64,000 nt of DNA. It comes from a bacterium (GTDB lineage Bacteria; Planctomycetota; Planctomycetia; Planctomycetales; Planctomycetaceae). The stretch spans positions 186,001 through 250,000 of the forward strand of contig WGME01000014.1 in assembly GCA_016125225.1 (NCBI GenBank), read 5' to 3'. The notes beneath the pieces were generated by a model. That model was not told the DNA's origin and ran no database searches. It was given only the letters and a program-made list of their open reading frames with translations. Made by a program: the position numbers and the translations under genes. Positions 1 to 9,494 of the stretch are shown one piece after another. The stretch's first letter is position 1. Every line of letters starts with the position of its first letter.

Positions 1-52
1 CAGGATTTCGGTTCCTGACAGTTCGTTTGTTCTCTATTCTTAGGAGATTTCT

Positions 53-1129
53 ATGTCTCGCTGGCCGTGGTGGAGCCGGATGCGCAGGGCATTCACGCTC
101 ATTGAATTGTTGGTGGTGATCGCGATTATTGCGATCCTGATTGCGCTGCTGTTACCAGCCGTTCAGCAGGCGCGCGAAGCGGCACGTCGGACTCAATGCC
201 GCAACAACCTGAAACAAATCGGGTTGGCTATGCACAACTATCACGACAACTTCCAGCAGTTCCCGCAGAACTTCGATCCGACCCGCAATCGATTCGATGA
301 TGCCTCTGGCGGACGCAATCGCACGGGGATTTCCTGGATCACCGCTTCGTTGCCATACTTCGACCAAGCCCCGCTGTTCAGCAAGGCGAATTTCTTGAAT
401 CCATTCGATTGGAATGGCTCCAGCTACGGCACCAACAATCGTTACGGCATGGACAACCAAGAAGCACAAACCATTCGCGTGACCATCCTTCCGGCTTTGA
501 TGTGCCCCAGCAATCCGCAACCGCCACGTCGCGACGGTGCAGCGGTTTACGACGGCAACGGCTGGAATGGTAACAGTCGCAACATGAACGGTGCCCGTAC
601 CGATTACCAAGGCAACATGGGTTACGTCTGGACTGGTTGGAAAGACTGTGGCCCTGACTGGCCGCAATCGGCCGGTGCCGGTGGTGGCGCCCCGTGGGTC
701 ACCCCCGACCAGTTGCACAACGAAAACCTGGATAACCTGCAACGCGTCGTGGGTGTTTTCTGGTGGATGGGTACCGCGGGCATTTCGCATATTGTCGACG
801 GTACGTCGAACACTGTGGCGGTCTTCGAAAACCATGCCTGGAATGAATCAAAGCGGTTTGCCGCGGAACCAAACAAAACCGGTCTGTGGTTCTCGCCGCT
901 TGGTACCATTGATTCACTCTTCAAGCCAATCAACTTCGACTCGGCTGTAGTCGCTGGTGGCAACGGTGGTGATGATACCCGTTGTACGAACTGGAGCAGT
1001 ACCCATGTCGGCGGGGCTCACGCCCTGATGTGTGATGGGGCTGTAAAGTTCGTCAGCCAGAACATCGATCAGAACATTCAGCGGGCCATCGCCACCCGAG
1101 CCGGCGGCGAAACTACGGGCGAATTCTAA
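53..1129 (+). CDS. DUF1559 prepilin-like secreted protein
   Basis: A 358-residue type IV pilin-like protein of the DUF1559 (SBP_bac_10) family that is greatly expanded in planctomycetes. The N-terminus has a short basic leader, then the class III prepilin cleavage/methylation motif ([15 protein letters not shown], about residues 11-25) with Glu at +5, and one hydrophobic helix to about residue 36. The next block ([20 protein letters not shown], about 39-58) is the family hallmark. The C-terminus has the usual [14 protein letters not shown] motif and ends in TGEF. The start is supported by AGGAG six bases upstream of the ATG. The gene is followed by a strong terminator, so it is probably monocistronic. 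Two paralogues lie at 13173 and 22391. Inference: an exported, membrane-anchored pseudopilin-like or surface protein; the family's function is not established. Confidence 0.93.
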   Translation: MSRWPWWSRMRRAFTLIELLVVIAIIAILIALLLPAVQQAREAARRTQCRNNLKQIGLAMHNYHDNFQQFPQNFDPTRNRFDDASGGRNRTGISWITASLPYFDQAPLFSKANFLNPFDWNGSSYGTNNRYGMDNQEAQTIRVTILPALMCPSNPQPPRRDGAAVYDGNGWNGNSRNMNGARTDYQGNMGYVWTGWKDCGPDWPQSAGAGGGAPWVTPDQLHNENLDNLQRVVGVFWWMGTAGISHIVDGTSNTVAVFENHAWNESKRFAAEPNKTGLWFSPLGTIDSLFKPINFDSAVVAGGNGGDDTRCTNWSSTHVGGAHALMCDGAVKFVSQNIDQNIQRAIATRAGGETTGEF

Positions 1130-1177
1130 CCCGCATGGGTTTTTGATTCTGCCCTGATGATCCGTTGAAATGGAAGG

Positions 1178-1224
1178 CGGGTCTCTGCTGTGCGCTGGAG
1201 CAGAGACCCGTTCTTTATTTCTTT
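1178..1224 (+). terminator. Rho-independent terminator after DUF1559 gene
   Basis: A perfect 12-bp inverted repeat (CGGGTCTCTGCT at 1178-1189 and its complement at 1199-1210) with a 9-nt loop is followed by the T-rich tract TTCTTTATTTCTTT. It ends transcription of the DUF1559 gene. It also argues that the next protein starts downstream of it, not at an in-frame ATG within the hairpin. Confidence 0.9.
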
Positions 1225-1316
1225 GGGTGACAAACTTTATCGCCCTTAGATCAGCGATTGCCAGCCGCTATTCGCATTCCACGTCGACTCGATTCCCTTC
1301 AGAACTCACCTCGGAA

Positions 1317-3065
1317 ATGGCACCTATGATCGCCCCCGTTCGTTACGGGTGTCTGGTCGCATGTTGTATTTGTACCGGTTGCCAACCCACCATATCAGTA
1401 GCGCCGCCAACCATTAGTCAGGCTTCCAATTCACCGCCGATCCCAGTTGAGACAGTGTTGCCGATAAAGTCCAAGGTCGTTGCCGCCCCCCAACAGCTAT
1501 CACCAATTCAGTTCGTCGATGTGCATGCAGACCTCGGCTTGGAATTTCAATTTGATAACGGTGCCAACGGACGAGCCTTGATGCCTGAATCGTTGGGGGC
1601 GGGAGGAGGCTGGTTCGATCTGGAACGCGATGGTCGGCCCGATCTGTATCTCGTACAAGGTGGCAACCCGACGGAAACTCCCTGTCATTCCGAAGGCGAT
1701 CGCGTTTTTCGGAATCTGCCGGGGCGGTTTATCGATGTCACAGACTCGACACGCCGAATTGATATGGGACATGGACAGGGTCTTGCTGTCGGCGATTTCG
1801 ACAACGATGGCTTTGATGATGTGCTGGTGACCAATGTCGGTCCCGATGTGCTCCTGAGAAATCTCGGCGACGGCACATTCGAAGATGTCTCCGTGATCGC
1901 CGGAGTAGGCGACCCCCGTTGGGGGAGCAGTGCGGCTTGGGCGGATCTCGATAATGATGGCGATCTCGACTTGTTCGTCTGCAACTACCTGAAGTACGAC
2001 GTGTTTCAGCCACAAGATTGCCATTTCGATGATGGACGACCAGCCGTCTGTCATCCGGAACATCTCGAACCGGAAGACAACGCCTGCTACGAAAACCTCG
2101 GCAACGGGCAATTCCGGGACATCACTGCGGAGTGGGGACTGTTAGCGCCCGGAAGTAAATCGCTGGGGGTCGTGATTGCCGATTTCAATGGAGATTTTCG
2201 ATCCGATATATATGTCGCCAACGACACCACGGCCAATCACCTCTTCATGCAAGTCGACCGGGGAAAATTTCTCGAACAGGCCGTAGAACTTGGTTGTGCG
2301 ATGAACGGCATCGGGCAGTATCAGGCCAGTATGGGACTCGCCTGCGGGGACTATGACCGCAATGGATTTCTCGATCTGTACGTGAGCCACTTCTCATCCG
2401 ATTCGAACACCCTGTATGCCAACCTGGGGGCGGTCGGATTTCACGATGTGACTCGTAGCGAACGGCTGCATAAGCCGACGCTGCAGTATCTGGGCTTTGG
2501 TACGGTCATGCAGGATTTCAACAGCGATGGCCATCAAGAACTCTTCGTGACCAACGGCCACATTGATGACTGGCGGTACAAGAACGAGTTGTACGCCATG
2601 CCGCCACAGCTCTTTACCTTCCGCGATGGGTATTGGTACGAACAATCTCAACAGTGTGGTGACTATTTCCGCCACAATTACCTGGGCCGGGCTGTGTCCT
2701 ACGCCGATTATGACCTGGATGGCGATCTGGATTTGCTGGTGGTGCACCAAGATCAGCCCGCGGCACTCCTGGAGAATCAGTCACCCCGACAACATTGGCT
2801 GCAGTTGGAATTGATCGGCCACCGTTCGAATCGCCGGGGAATCAACGCGATTGTGGAACTTCACCAAGGAGATCGCGTCTGGCATTACGAAATGTTCGCG
2901 GGTTCGAGTTTCTGTGCGGCACATCAGCCCCTGATTGCAATCGGACTGGGAGAGAATGCCGCTGATTGTGAGATTCAGATTCGGTGGCCCACTGCCGAGG
3001 GTCAGCAGCAAACCGTGAAAACCAGGGTGGATCGACATCTGGTGATCCCTGAGCGGGATCATTAG
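1317..3065 (+). CDS. CRTAC1-type FG-GAP/UnbV lipoprotein
   Basis: About 582 residues. The start at 1317 (or ATG 1326) is chosen because the longer frame begins inside the terminator stem, and because a lipoprotein signal follows at once (hydrophobic stretch ending CICTGC). After a linker come about seven FG-GAP/VCBS calcium-binding repeats with D-x-D-x-D-G-x-x-D cores, for example VGDFDNDGFDDVLV and WADLDNDGDLDLFV. These should form a beta-propeller. The C-terminal region (GINAIVELHQGDRVWHYEMF to the end) is an ASPIC/UnbV domain. Expected location is the outer membrane or periplasm. The next gene starts 2 bp after its stop, so it is very likely co-transcribed with a multiheme cytochrome. Function is unproven; the family resembles cartilage acidic protein 1 and occurs widely in planctomycetes. 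Confidence 0.88.
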   Translation: MAPMIAPVRYGCLVACCICTGCQPTISVAPPTISQASNSPPIPVETVLPIKSKVVAAPQQLSPIQFVDVHADLGLEFQFDNGANGRALMPESLGAGGGWFDLERDGRPDLYLVQGGNPTETPCHSEGDRVFRNLPGRFIDVTDSTRRIDMGHGQGLAVGDFDNDGFDDVLVTNVGPDVLLRNLGDGTFEDVSVIAGVGDPRWGSSAAWADLDNDGDLDLFVCNYLKYDVFQPQDCHFDDGRPAVCHPEHLEPEDNACYENLGNGQFRDITAEWGLLAPGSKSLGVVIADFNGDFRSDIYVANDTTANHLFMQVDRGKFLEQAVELGCAMNGIGQYQASMGLACGDYDRNGFLDLYVSHFSSDSNTLYANLGAVGFHDVTRSERLHKPTLQYLGFGTVMQDFNSDGHQELFVTNGHIDDWRYKNELYAMPPQLFTFRDGYWYEQSQQCGDYFRHNYLGRAVSYADYDLDGDLDLLVVHQDQPAALLENQSPRQHWLQLELIGHRSNRRGINAIVELHQGDRVWHYEMFAGSSFCAAHQPLIAIGLGENAADCEIQIRWPTAEGQQQTVKTRVDRHLVIPERDH

Positions 3066-3067
3066 CG

Positions 3068-4954
3068 ATGAGGATCGGAATGCGGACGGGTGATCAACAG
3101 CGGTGTCCCATGCTGGCGACGCTGGTGGTGGTTTGCGGTATCGCCTGTATTGCAGGTTGTCGAGAGACCATCGAGACACCAGCGCAGGTGGAAGTAGAAA
3201 CCATCTCCCCCACATCTCTAGTCAAACAACGTCCAGCCGTTCCATCGATGGATTATGTTGGCAGCGCCCGCTGCGCGGAATGTCATCAGGACATCGCACG
3301 ACGATACGCGCAGCATCCCATGGCCAATTCGGCGGGGCTGACGAAAACGCTATCGTCGCAGGAAAATCTGAAAGATGCCCACTTCGCGGCAGGCATGTTC
3401 GACTATCAAGTCTTATCCACGGATGAGGGCAGCGTCCATCAGGAAGTCCGTCGAGACAGTGAGGGCAATACGCTCTATGAACAGCGTGTGCCCATGCCCT
3501 ACGCCATTGGATCAGGACAACGAGGGCGGGCTTACGTGACGCTCCGGGATGGGCTGCTGTTCGAATCCCCGATCACATGGTATTCGACGGATCGCCGCTG
3601 GGATTTGTCTCCGGGCTATGCCAAACAGAACCAGCACTTCCAGCGGCAGATTGGTGATGGCTGCGTCTTTTGCCATGTCGGACAGCCGAACTCCGTCCAT
3701 GATGAAACGGATCGCTACGCAGCGCCACTGTTTGTGGAAGCTGGGATCAGTTGTGAGCGCTGTCATGGACCAGGTCAGGCCCATATCACCTTTCATTCGG
3801 CGAGACGCGCATCTGCATCCGCCACTGCTACAGCGAGTCCTGCGGACCCGATCATCAATCCACAGAAACTTCCCCCGGAACAACGTGATGCGGTTTGTCA
3901 TCAATGCCATCTGCAGGGCGATGAACGCATTTTGCGATACGGTCGTCGGCATGGTGATTTCCGGCCCGGCGACCACCTGCATGACATCTGGATCTCATTC
4001 ACTTCGGGAACCAAGGTGATCGATGGCGTCTCCACGGAAGCGGTCAGTCAGGTCGAGCAGATGCGATCCAGCCTATGTTTTATTGCCAGCCAGGGGACGT
4101 TTGGCTGCATCTCCTGCCACGATCCGCATGGAATTCCCGACCAAACCAATAGCGCGGACCACTATCGAAAACGCTGCCTGGAGTGCCATGCCGAGCCGCA
4201 GGTCGAGTGTTCAGAAGCGATAACAGTCCGTGATGCCCAGGGTGACAGTTGCATCGCGTGCCATATGCCGTCGCTGGCGACTTCCGATGTTCCGCATACC
4301 AGCCAGACGGACCATCGCGTGCTGCGTCGACCGCGGGGCCGTACAGGCAGTCCCTCGGCTGAAACCAGCACATTGCAAATTTTCGGATCGGCCGAGGAGC
4401 AGGTTCCCGGTTGGGAAATCGAGCGGGCACGTGGCCTGTTGATGGTCGAGTACGCGGAACGCGAACGAGATCGGCGACTGGCGGCGGAAAGCCTGATTCT
4501 GCTGGAACCGTTGGTGCCTCAACTGTCCGACGATGCTCCACTATTAACACGCGTAGGGGTGGCCTACGATCTGGCCAACCAACCCGATCGCGCTCGTCTG
4601 GCTTGGGAAGCCGCTATCACTGCCGATGGTCGCCTGTTGGAGCCGCGGCGGCGATTGGCCCTCATGATGTTTGACGAACTGAATCCCGCTGCGGCCAGAC
4701 CGGCCTTGGAAGCGGCCTACGAATTGAATTCCTGGGATGAAGCGATTTGCGGTCGTTTGATTCTCGCCCGAGCAGCCCAAGGAGAATCGGATCAGGCCTT
4801 CGAACTGGCTCGGACATCAGTCACTCGCTTTCCCGCCTCGGCACAGTTGCACCGCTGGCTGGCGGTGGCTTACCAGCAGCGTGGCCAAATCGCAGAGAGC
4901 GAACGGCATCTTCGTCAGGCCGAGCGATTGGAACAAGCCGAAGCAACTCGATAA
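3068..4954 (+). CDS. Seven-heme cytochrome c lipoprotein with C-terminal TPR
   Basis: 628 residues. The signal region contains a lipobox-like CIAGC (Cys about 31). Seven CxxCH heme c motifs are visible: CAECH (69), CVFCH (199), CERCH (229), CHQCH (277), CISCH (347), CLECH (370) and CIACH (395). Additional His residues could serve as axial ligands. From about residue 440 the protein becomes Ala/Leu/Arg-rich helical sequence typical of tetratricopeptide repeats. The layout matches the multiheme cytochrome/TPR proteins seen beside CRTAC1-type genes. Inference: an exported electron-transfer protein whose TPR half docks a partner, possibly the FG-GAP lipoprotein encoded 2 bp upstream. The redox partner and substrate cannot be read from sequence. 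Confidence 0.88.
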   Translation: MRIGMRTGDQQRCPMLATLVVVCGIACIAGCRETIETPAQVEVETISPTSLVKQRPAVPSMDYVGSARCAECHQDIARRYAQHPMANSAGLTKTLSSQENLKDAHFAAGMFDYQVLSTDEGSVHQEVRRDSEGNTLYEQRVPMPYAIGSGQRGRAYVTLRDGLLFESPITWYSTDRRWDLSPGYAKQNQHFQRQIGDGCVFCHVGQPNSVHDETDRYAAPLFVEAGISCERCHGPGQAHITFHSARRASASATATASPADPIINPQKLPPEQRDAVCHQCHLQGDERILRYGRRHGDFRPGDHLHDIWISFTSGTKVIDGVSTEAVSQVEQMRSSLCFIASQGTFGCISCHDPHGIPDQTNSADHYRKRCLECHAEPQVECSEAITVRDAQGDSCIACHMPSLATSDVPHTSQTDHRVLRRPRGRTGSPSAETSTLQIFGSAEEQVPGWEIERARGLLMVEYAERERDRRLAAESLILLEPLVPQLSDDAPLLTRVGVAYDLANQPDRARLAWEAAITADGRLLEPRRRLALMMFDELNPAAARPALEAAYELNSWDEAICGRLILARAAQGESDQAFELARTSVTRFPASAQLHRWLAVAYQQRGQIAESERHLRQAERLEQAEATR

Positions 4955-5108
4955 ATCGCGCACTCTGAGCGACGGACCCAGGAATCTCAACGTTATCAAT
5001 TTGATATTTCCGGCTTCATGCCGAGATCATTTCATAAGCCCGGCACTCCCATTGCAGCAGGAGCCTTGCTAAGCCATAGTACGGAGAACTTTTGCTGGAG
5101 CAGATCGC

Positions 5109-8051
5109 ATGCTCGTTCCGCTTGCAAGATTCTCGCTGGTTGTGGTCCTGTTGACCTATGCCGTGGAGCCCCTTCAGGTAGCGGCCGATGAACCAATAGC
5201 GACAGAGATCTCTGTCGAAGGCCGTGATTTCTTCGAGAAACAAGTCCGGCCTTTACTCGTGCAACGCTGCTACGAATGTCATGGCGGCACCAAAGCGGGG
5301 GGCGGGTTATCGTTGCAAACCGCAAAAGGTTGGCAGCACGGAGGGGAAAGCGGTCCGGCCATCGTCCCCGGTAAGCCCGATGAGAGTTTACTGATCGAAG
5401 CGATTCAGTATCGTTCGCTCGAAATGCCCCCCTCTGACGCCGGTGGCAAACTCCCGGACCATGAGATCGCCATCCTCTCGAAATGGGTTGCCATGGGAGC
5501 TCCCGATCCTCGTGATGGCCGCGACATCATCGGCGGCATGGATCGACAAGCCGCCGAGTCGTGGTGGGCTTTCCAGCCGTTGCCCGTTCTCGATGCCCCG
5601 CTGGATGTGCTTCGCGATGCACAGCACATCGATGCTCTCCTTCAGCGGGAAATCGAGGCCCAAGGTCTCACCGCTGTTGACGCTGCTGATAAACGGACCT
5701 TGTTGCGGAGATTGACGTACGATCTGCAGGGGCTGCCTCCCACGTCGGAATCGGTCGCGGCTTTTCTGGCTGACACATCCCCCACGGCATTCTCCAAGGC
5801 CATCGATCAATTGCTGGAGTCACCCCAATACGGTGTGCAGTGGGGGCGGCATTGGCTGGATGTGGTGCGGTATGCCGATACGGCGGGCGAGAACACCGAC
5901 CGACCGTTGCCCCATGCCTGGCGCTACCGGAACTGGGTGATCGATGCCTTTAATCGCGATCTCGCTTATGACGAGTTTGTGCGGATGCAGATTGCGGGTG
6001 ATCTGCTCTCACAAGATCTGGACGACAATCAGCGAGCGGAAGGGATTATTGCGACCGGCTACCTGGCGATCGCGCGACGTTTTGGCCATGACATCGATAA
6101 GGACATGTACCTGACCTATGAAGACGTGATCGACAATCTCGGCAAGAACTTTCTGGGGCTGACTCTGGGTTGTGCCCGTTGTCATGACCACAAGTACGAT
6201 CCCGTCAGTGCTGAGGATTACTATGCCCTCTATGGCATCTTTGAGAGCACTCAATTTGCCTTCCCCGGCTGCGAGCCCAAAGGGCAACCACGCGATCTGG
6301 TTCCGTTGATGAAGCAGGCCGGAATCGCGGCCCTGATGGCTCCCTGGCAGGCCGAGGTTGCCAAGGTTGTGGCCGAGAAACAACGCCGACAGATGCAAGC
6401 CCAAGCGGCGACAGAGACGCTGCGAGCCCATTGGGTGCCGTCGCAGAAGACGCTCGCTAAGTCGCCCGTGGGGGAAGGGGCGTCCGTGCCGTTCGATGAA
6501 CGGCTGATGGTTCATCGCGGCGAACTGATGCTGTTGACCGTCTTTCCGAATGCCAGTCATGGAGCCGACAGCACGCTGGTGGAATGGACGATCCGCGAAA
6601 CGGCAGGCGATGAGCGTACCTGGAGCGTGGCCGAACTGGTGCCCGAGCTGCTTCGTGCCAACCCCTGGCCCGCAGGGCAGGAAGCGACCTGGAGTTTTCT
6701 GGATGTGACTGACGGACCGGTGTTTCTGAGTGAGCAGCGTGCTGGCCTGAGTGGGAACAACCAGCTCAGTGCCTGGAGCCTGGGTAGCGAGCCCTCGGTT
6801 TTCGTGAACTCCGGCGAACAACCCGCGACAGTCTGGACCTCGTTGCCGGCAAGGTCGTTCTTCGTGCATCCAGGGCACAACCGTCCAGTGGCGGTGGCGT
6901 GGACGAGTCCGGTGGATGGCGAAATCGTCGTGCAGGGCCGCGTGGCTGATGCTCATCCCGCCGGGGGTGATGGCGTGGCGTTCGAGTTGAATCATCTGGC
7001 TGCAAGCGAACTCGGCCCTGCCCTGGCCGATGTCGGCCGCGCCGCAGTTGGTCTGCCCGATGCAGGTCCCCCTCCGACGATCCCTGTGGCTTATGCCGTT
7101 ATCGATCGAGATTCGAAGAATACCCGCTTTCACGAACGGGGTGATCCCGAAAAACTCGGGGCAGAAATCCCGCGTCGCTGGTTGACTGTATTCGGTGGCA
7201 CCGAAGTCCCGGCCAATACCGGTAGTGGTCGCGTGGCATTAGCAGAGTGGGTGGCTCACCATCCGTTGATGGCGCGTGTCATGGTCAATCGCCTGTGGGA
7301 ATGGCATTTTGGGAAAGGGCTGGTGCGGTCCTCGAATGATTTCGGCGCACGGGGAGAACCGCCGTCGCATCCCGAATTGCTCGATTTCCTCGCGGCGAAA
7401 TTCGTACAGAGCGGCTACAGCGTGAAAGCCATGCACCGCCTGATTCTGCACACGGCGGCCTATCAACGGCAAAGCGCCACACCAACGGCGACCGATCCCG
7501 GCAACCAATGGCTGGCCCATTTTTCACGGCGCCGTCTATCGGCGGAAGAACTGCGAGACAGTCTGCTGGCCGTCTCTGGAAAACTCGACATGACCCTGGC
7601 GACGGCCCATCCTTTTCCGCCTGAAGCCACCTGGACCTTCACGCAGCACAACCCGTTCAACGCGGTCTACGAGACCGATCGCCGCAGTGCTTTTTTGATG
7701 GTGCAGCGACAGCGTCGACATCCATTTCTGGCCTTGTTCGATGGAGCTGACCCCAATGCCTCGACACCGACGCGGCAAACCACCACGGTCCCCACGCAGG
7801 CCCTTTATTTCATGAACGATCCGTTCTTCCACGAGCAGGCCGAGACTTTTGCCCGTTCGTTACTGACGATTGCTGAGGAAGACGCCCGCTTACAGGATGC
7901 CTACCGTCAGGTCTTGCAGCGGACTCCAACATCCGCCGAACAACAACGGTTGCGACGTTTCGTTGAACAATACCCCGGCAGCCGCGCCGAACAATGGGCA
8001 GCCTTGGCCCGCGTGCTGCTTGCCAGCAACGAATTTTTGTACGTGGAGTAA
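5109..8051 (+). CDS. PSD1 protein: PSCyt1, DUF1549, DUF1553
   Basis: 980 residues. A signal peptide (to about AADEP, residue 29) is followed by a planctomycete cytochrome C domain (PSCyt1) with one heme motif, CYECH, at residues 54-58 and the typical MPPSDAGGKL loop. Next is DUF1549 (SWWAFQPL onward), which contains a second motif, CARCHDHKYDP. A less conserved beta-rich middle follows, then DUF1553 with the hallmark LAEWVAHHPLMARVMVNRLW and [20 protein letters not shown]. The SD TGGAG lies 8 nt before the ATG. The stop is 6 bp before a DUF1501 gene, the classic PSD1/DUF1501 pairing of planctomycetes. Role unknown; a periplasmic c-type cytochrome enzyme or scaffold linked to polymer degradation has been suggested for such pairs. 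Confidence 0.93.
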   Translation: MLVPLARFSLVVVLLTYAVEPLQVAADEPIATEISVEGRDFFEKQVRPLLVQRCYECHGGTKAGGGLSLQTAKGWQHGGESGPAIVPGKPDESLLIEAIQYRSLEMPPSDAGGKLPDHEIAILSKWVAMGAPDPRDGRDIIGGMDRQAAESWWAFQPLPVLDAPLDVLRDAQHIDALLQREIEAQGLTAVDAADKRTLLRRLTYDLQGLPPTSESVAAFLADTSPTAFSKAIDQLLESPQYGVQWGRHWLDVVRYADTAGENTDRPLPHAWRYRNWVIDAFNRDLAYDEFVRMQIAGDLLSQDLDDNQRAEGIIATGYLAIARRFGHDIDKDMYLTYEDVIDNLGKNFLGLTLGCARCHDHKYDPVSAEDYYALYGIFESTQFAFPGCEPKGQPRDLVPLMKQAGIAALMAPWQAEVAKVVAEKQRRQMQAQAATETLRAHWVPSQKTLAKSPVGEGASVPFDERLMVHRGELMLLTVFPNASHGADSTLVEWTIRETAGDERTWSVAELVPELLRANPWPAGQEATWSFLDVTDGPVFLSEQRAGLSGNNQLSAWSLGSEPSVFVNSGEQPATVWTSLPARSFFVHPGHNRPVAVAWTSPVDGEIVVQGRVADAHPAGGDGVAFELNHLAASELGPALADVGRAAVGLPDAGPPPTIPVAYAVIDRDSKNTRFHERGDPEKLGAEIPRRWLTVFGGTEVPANTGSGRVALAEWVAHHPLMARVMVNRLWEWHFGKGLVRSSNDFGARGEPPSHPELLDFLAAKFVQSGYSVKAMHRLILHTAAYQRQSATPTATDPGNQWLAHFSRRRLSAEELRDSLLAVSGKLDMTLATAHPFPPEATWTFTQHNPFNAVYETDRRSAFLMVQRQRRHPFLALFDGADPNASTPTRQTTTVPTQALYFMNDPFFHEQAETFARSLLTIAEEDARLQDAYRQVLQRTPTSAEQQRLRRFVEQYPGSRAEQWAALARVLLASNEFLYVE

Positions 8052-8057
8052 GTCCCG

Positions 8058-9464
8058 ATGAGTCATTCGATCAACCCACTCCCGTCGACTCGCCGCACCT
8101 TTCTGCAGTCTGCTGCTGCGGGGTCGGTGCTCTTTCCCGGGATCGTTCAGCAACTGCTCGCGGATTCCGGAGACCCGTTATCGCCGCGGGAAACCCATTT
8201 TCCCGCCAAGGCCAAGCACATCATTTTTCTGTTCATGACGGGGGGCGTTTCGCATGTCGATACGTTCGATCCGAAGCCGGAACTCACCTGGTCGCATGGC
8301 AAGGAAATTCAGGCCGATCATCCGGAGATCAAAGATCGGCCGGGTTATGAACATATCTATCTGAAACGTCCTCAGTGGGACTTTGCTCCGCATGGCGAGT
8401 GCGGCATGGAAATCAGTGGGTTGTTTCCCCATCTGGCGGGCTGTGCCGACGACCTTGCATTGATCCGGTCTATGCACACATCGCATTCCAATCATTACAA
8501 CGCCACACTCGGGATGCACACGGGATCGTTTGCATTCTCGCGGCCGAGCATCGGTTCCTGGATGACGTACGGCCTGGGAACGTTGAACCGTAACCTGCCG
8601 GGCTTTGTCGTCATTGCCCCCAAGCCCACCTATGCAGGAACGCAGGTCTATTCCAGCGATTTTCTGCCCGGTGCCTATCAGGGAACATTGGTGGTACCGG
8701 GATCAGAACCGGTCGCAAATGTTCGTCAGCGTGTGCCCGCCGATCGTCAGCAACTGGAACTGGCGGCGTTACGCGAACTGAATCAGGAGCACCTCGCCAC
8801 GCGGTCGGATGATCCGCAACTGCTGGCCCGTCTGCAGACCTTTGAAACCGCATTCGGCATGCAGATGGCCGTGCCCGATGCCTTCGATTTTGCCCAAGAG
8901 ACTGCGACCACATTGACGAGCTACGGATTGCAACCAGGGCAGACGTCGGGTTTTGGTTGGCAATGCCTGGCCGCAAGGCGTTTGATCGAACGCGGGGTGC
9001 GATTTGTCGAACTGATCGATACCGGTTCTTCGGGCAACTGGGATGCGCACGGCGACATGCAGACGCATGAACCCCTGGCGAAAAATGTCGACCAACCTAT
9101 TGCGGCGTTAATTCGCGATCTGAAAGCCCGCGGTCTGTTTGACGAGACATTGATCGTCTGGACCACGGAGTTCGGTCGCACGCCGTTCAATAACACGGCC
9201 GATGCCAAAGGCCGCGAACACCACCCGTGGGCCTTCAGTTCCTGGCTCGCTGGGGCGGGTGTCAAACGGGGCGTGGTGCATGGGGCGACCGACGAGATCG
9301 GATTGCGTGCGGTCGATCAACCGGTGCACGTTCGCGACTTCCATGCCACGATTCTGCATCTCATGGGGTTCGATCACGAACGCCTGACTCACCGTCACGC
9401 CGGACTCGATTTCCGTTTGACCGGCGTGGAACACGCGAAGGTCGTTGAAAACATCTTGTCGTGA
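8058..9464 (+). CDS. DUF1501 secreted protein
   Basis: 468 residues. It begins with a twin-arginine-like export signal (TRRTFLQSAAAGSVLFPG, residues about 12-29). The body shows DUF1501 hallmarks: AKHIIFLFMTGGVSHVDTFD near the N-terminus, CADDLALIRSMHTSHSNH, LIVWTTEFGRTPFNN and the late [23 protein letters not shown]1501 belongs to the alkaline phosphatase/sulfatase-like superfamily, and these Asp/His positions resemble its metal-binding sites. It starts 6 bp after the PSD1 gene, and its SD lies in that gene's last codons, so the two are co-translated. Expected to be a folded, Tat-exported periplasmic protein of unknown activity. Confidence 0.93.
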   Translation: MSHSINPLPSTRRTFLQSAAAGSVLFPGIVQQLLADSGDPLSPRETHFPAKAKHIIFLFMTGGVSHVDTFDPKPELTWSHGKEIQADHPEIKDRPGYEHIYLKRPQWDFAPHGECGMEISGLFPHLAGCADDLALIRSMHTSHSNHYNATLGMHTGSFAFSRPSIGSWMTYGLGTLNRNLPGFVVIAPKPTYAGTQVYSSDFLPGAYQGTLVVPGSEPVANVRQRVPADRQQLELAALRELNQEHLATRSDDPQLLARLQTFETAFGMQMAVPDAFDFAQETATTLTSYGLQPGQTSGFGWQCLAARRLIERGVRFVELIDTGSSGNWDAHGDMQTHEPLAKNVDQPIAALIRDLKARGLFDETLIVWTTEFGRTPFNNTADAKGREHHPWAFSSWLAGAGVKRGVVHGATDEIGLRAVDQPVHVRDFHATILHLMGFDHERLTHRHAGLDFRLTGVEHAKVVENILS

Positions 9465-9494
9465 AGGGGCTCCGTTCGCGGGCCGCTTATCCGA

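Noticed and set aside
152-835. Minus-strand open frame of 227 codons
   Set aside because: Antisense to the DUF1559 gene with no recognisable motifs or SD.
6009-7133. Long minus-strand open frame (374 codons)
   Set aside because: Lies entirely antisense to the well-supported PSD1 gene at 5109 and shows no domain features; a shadow of codon bias.
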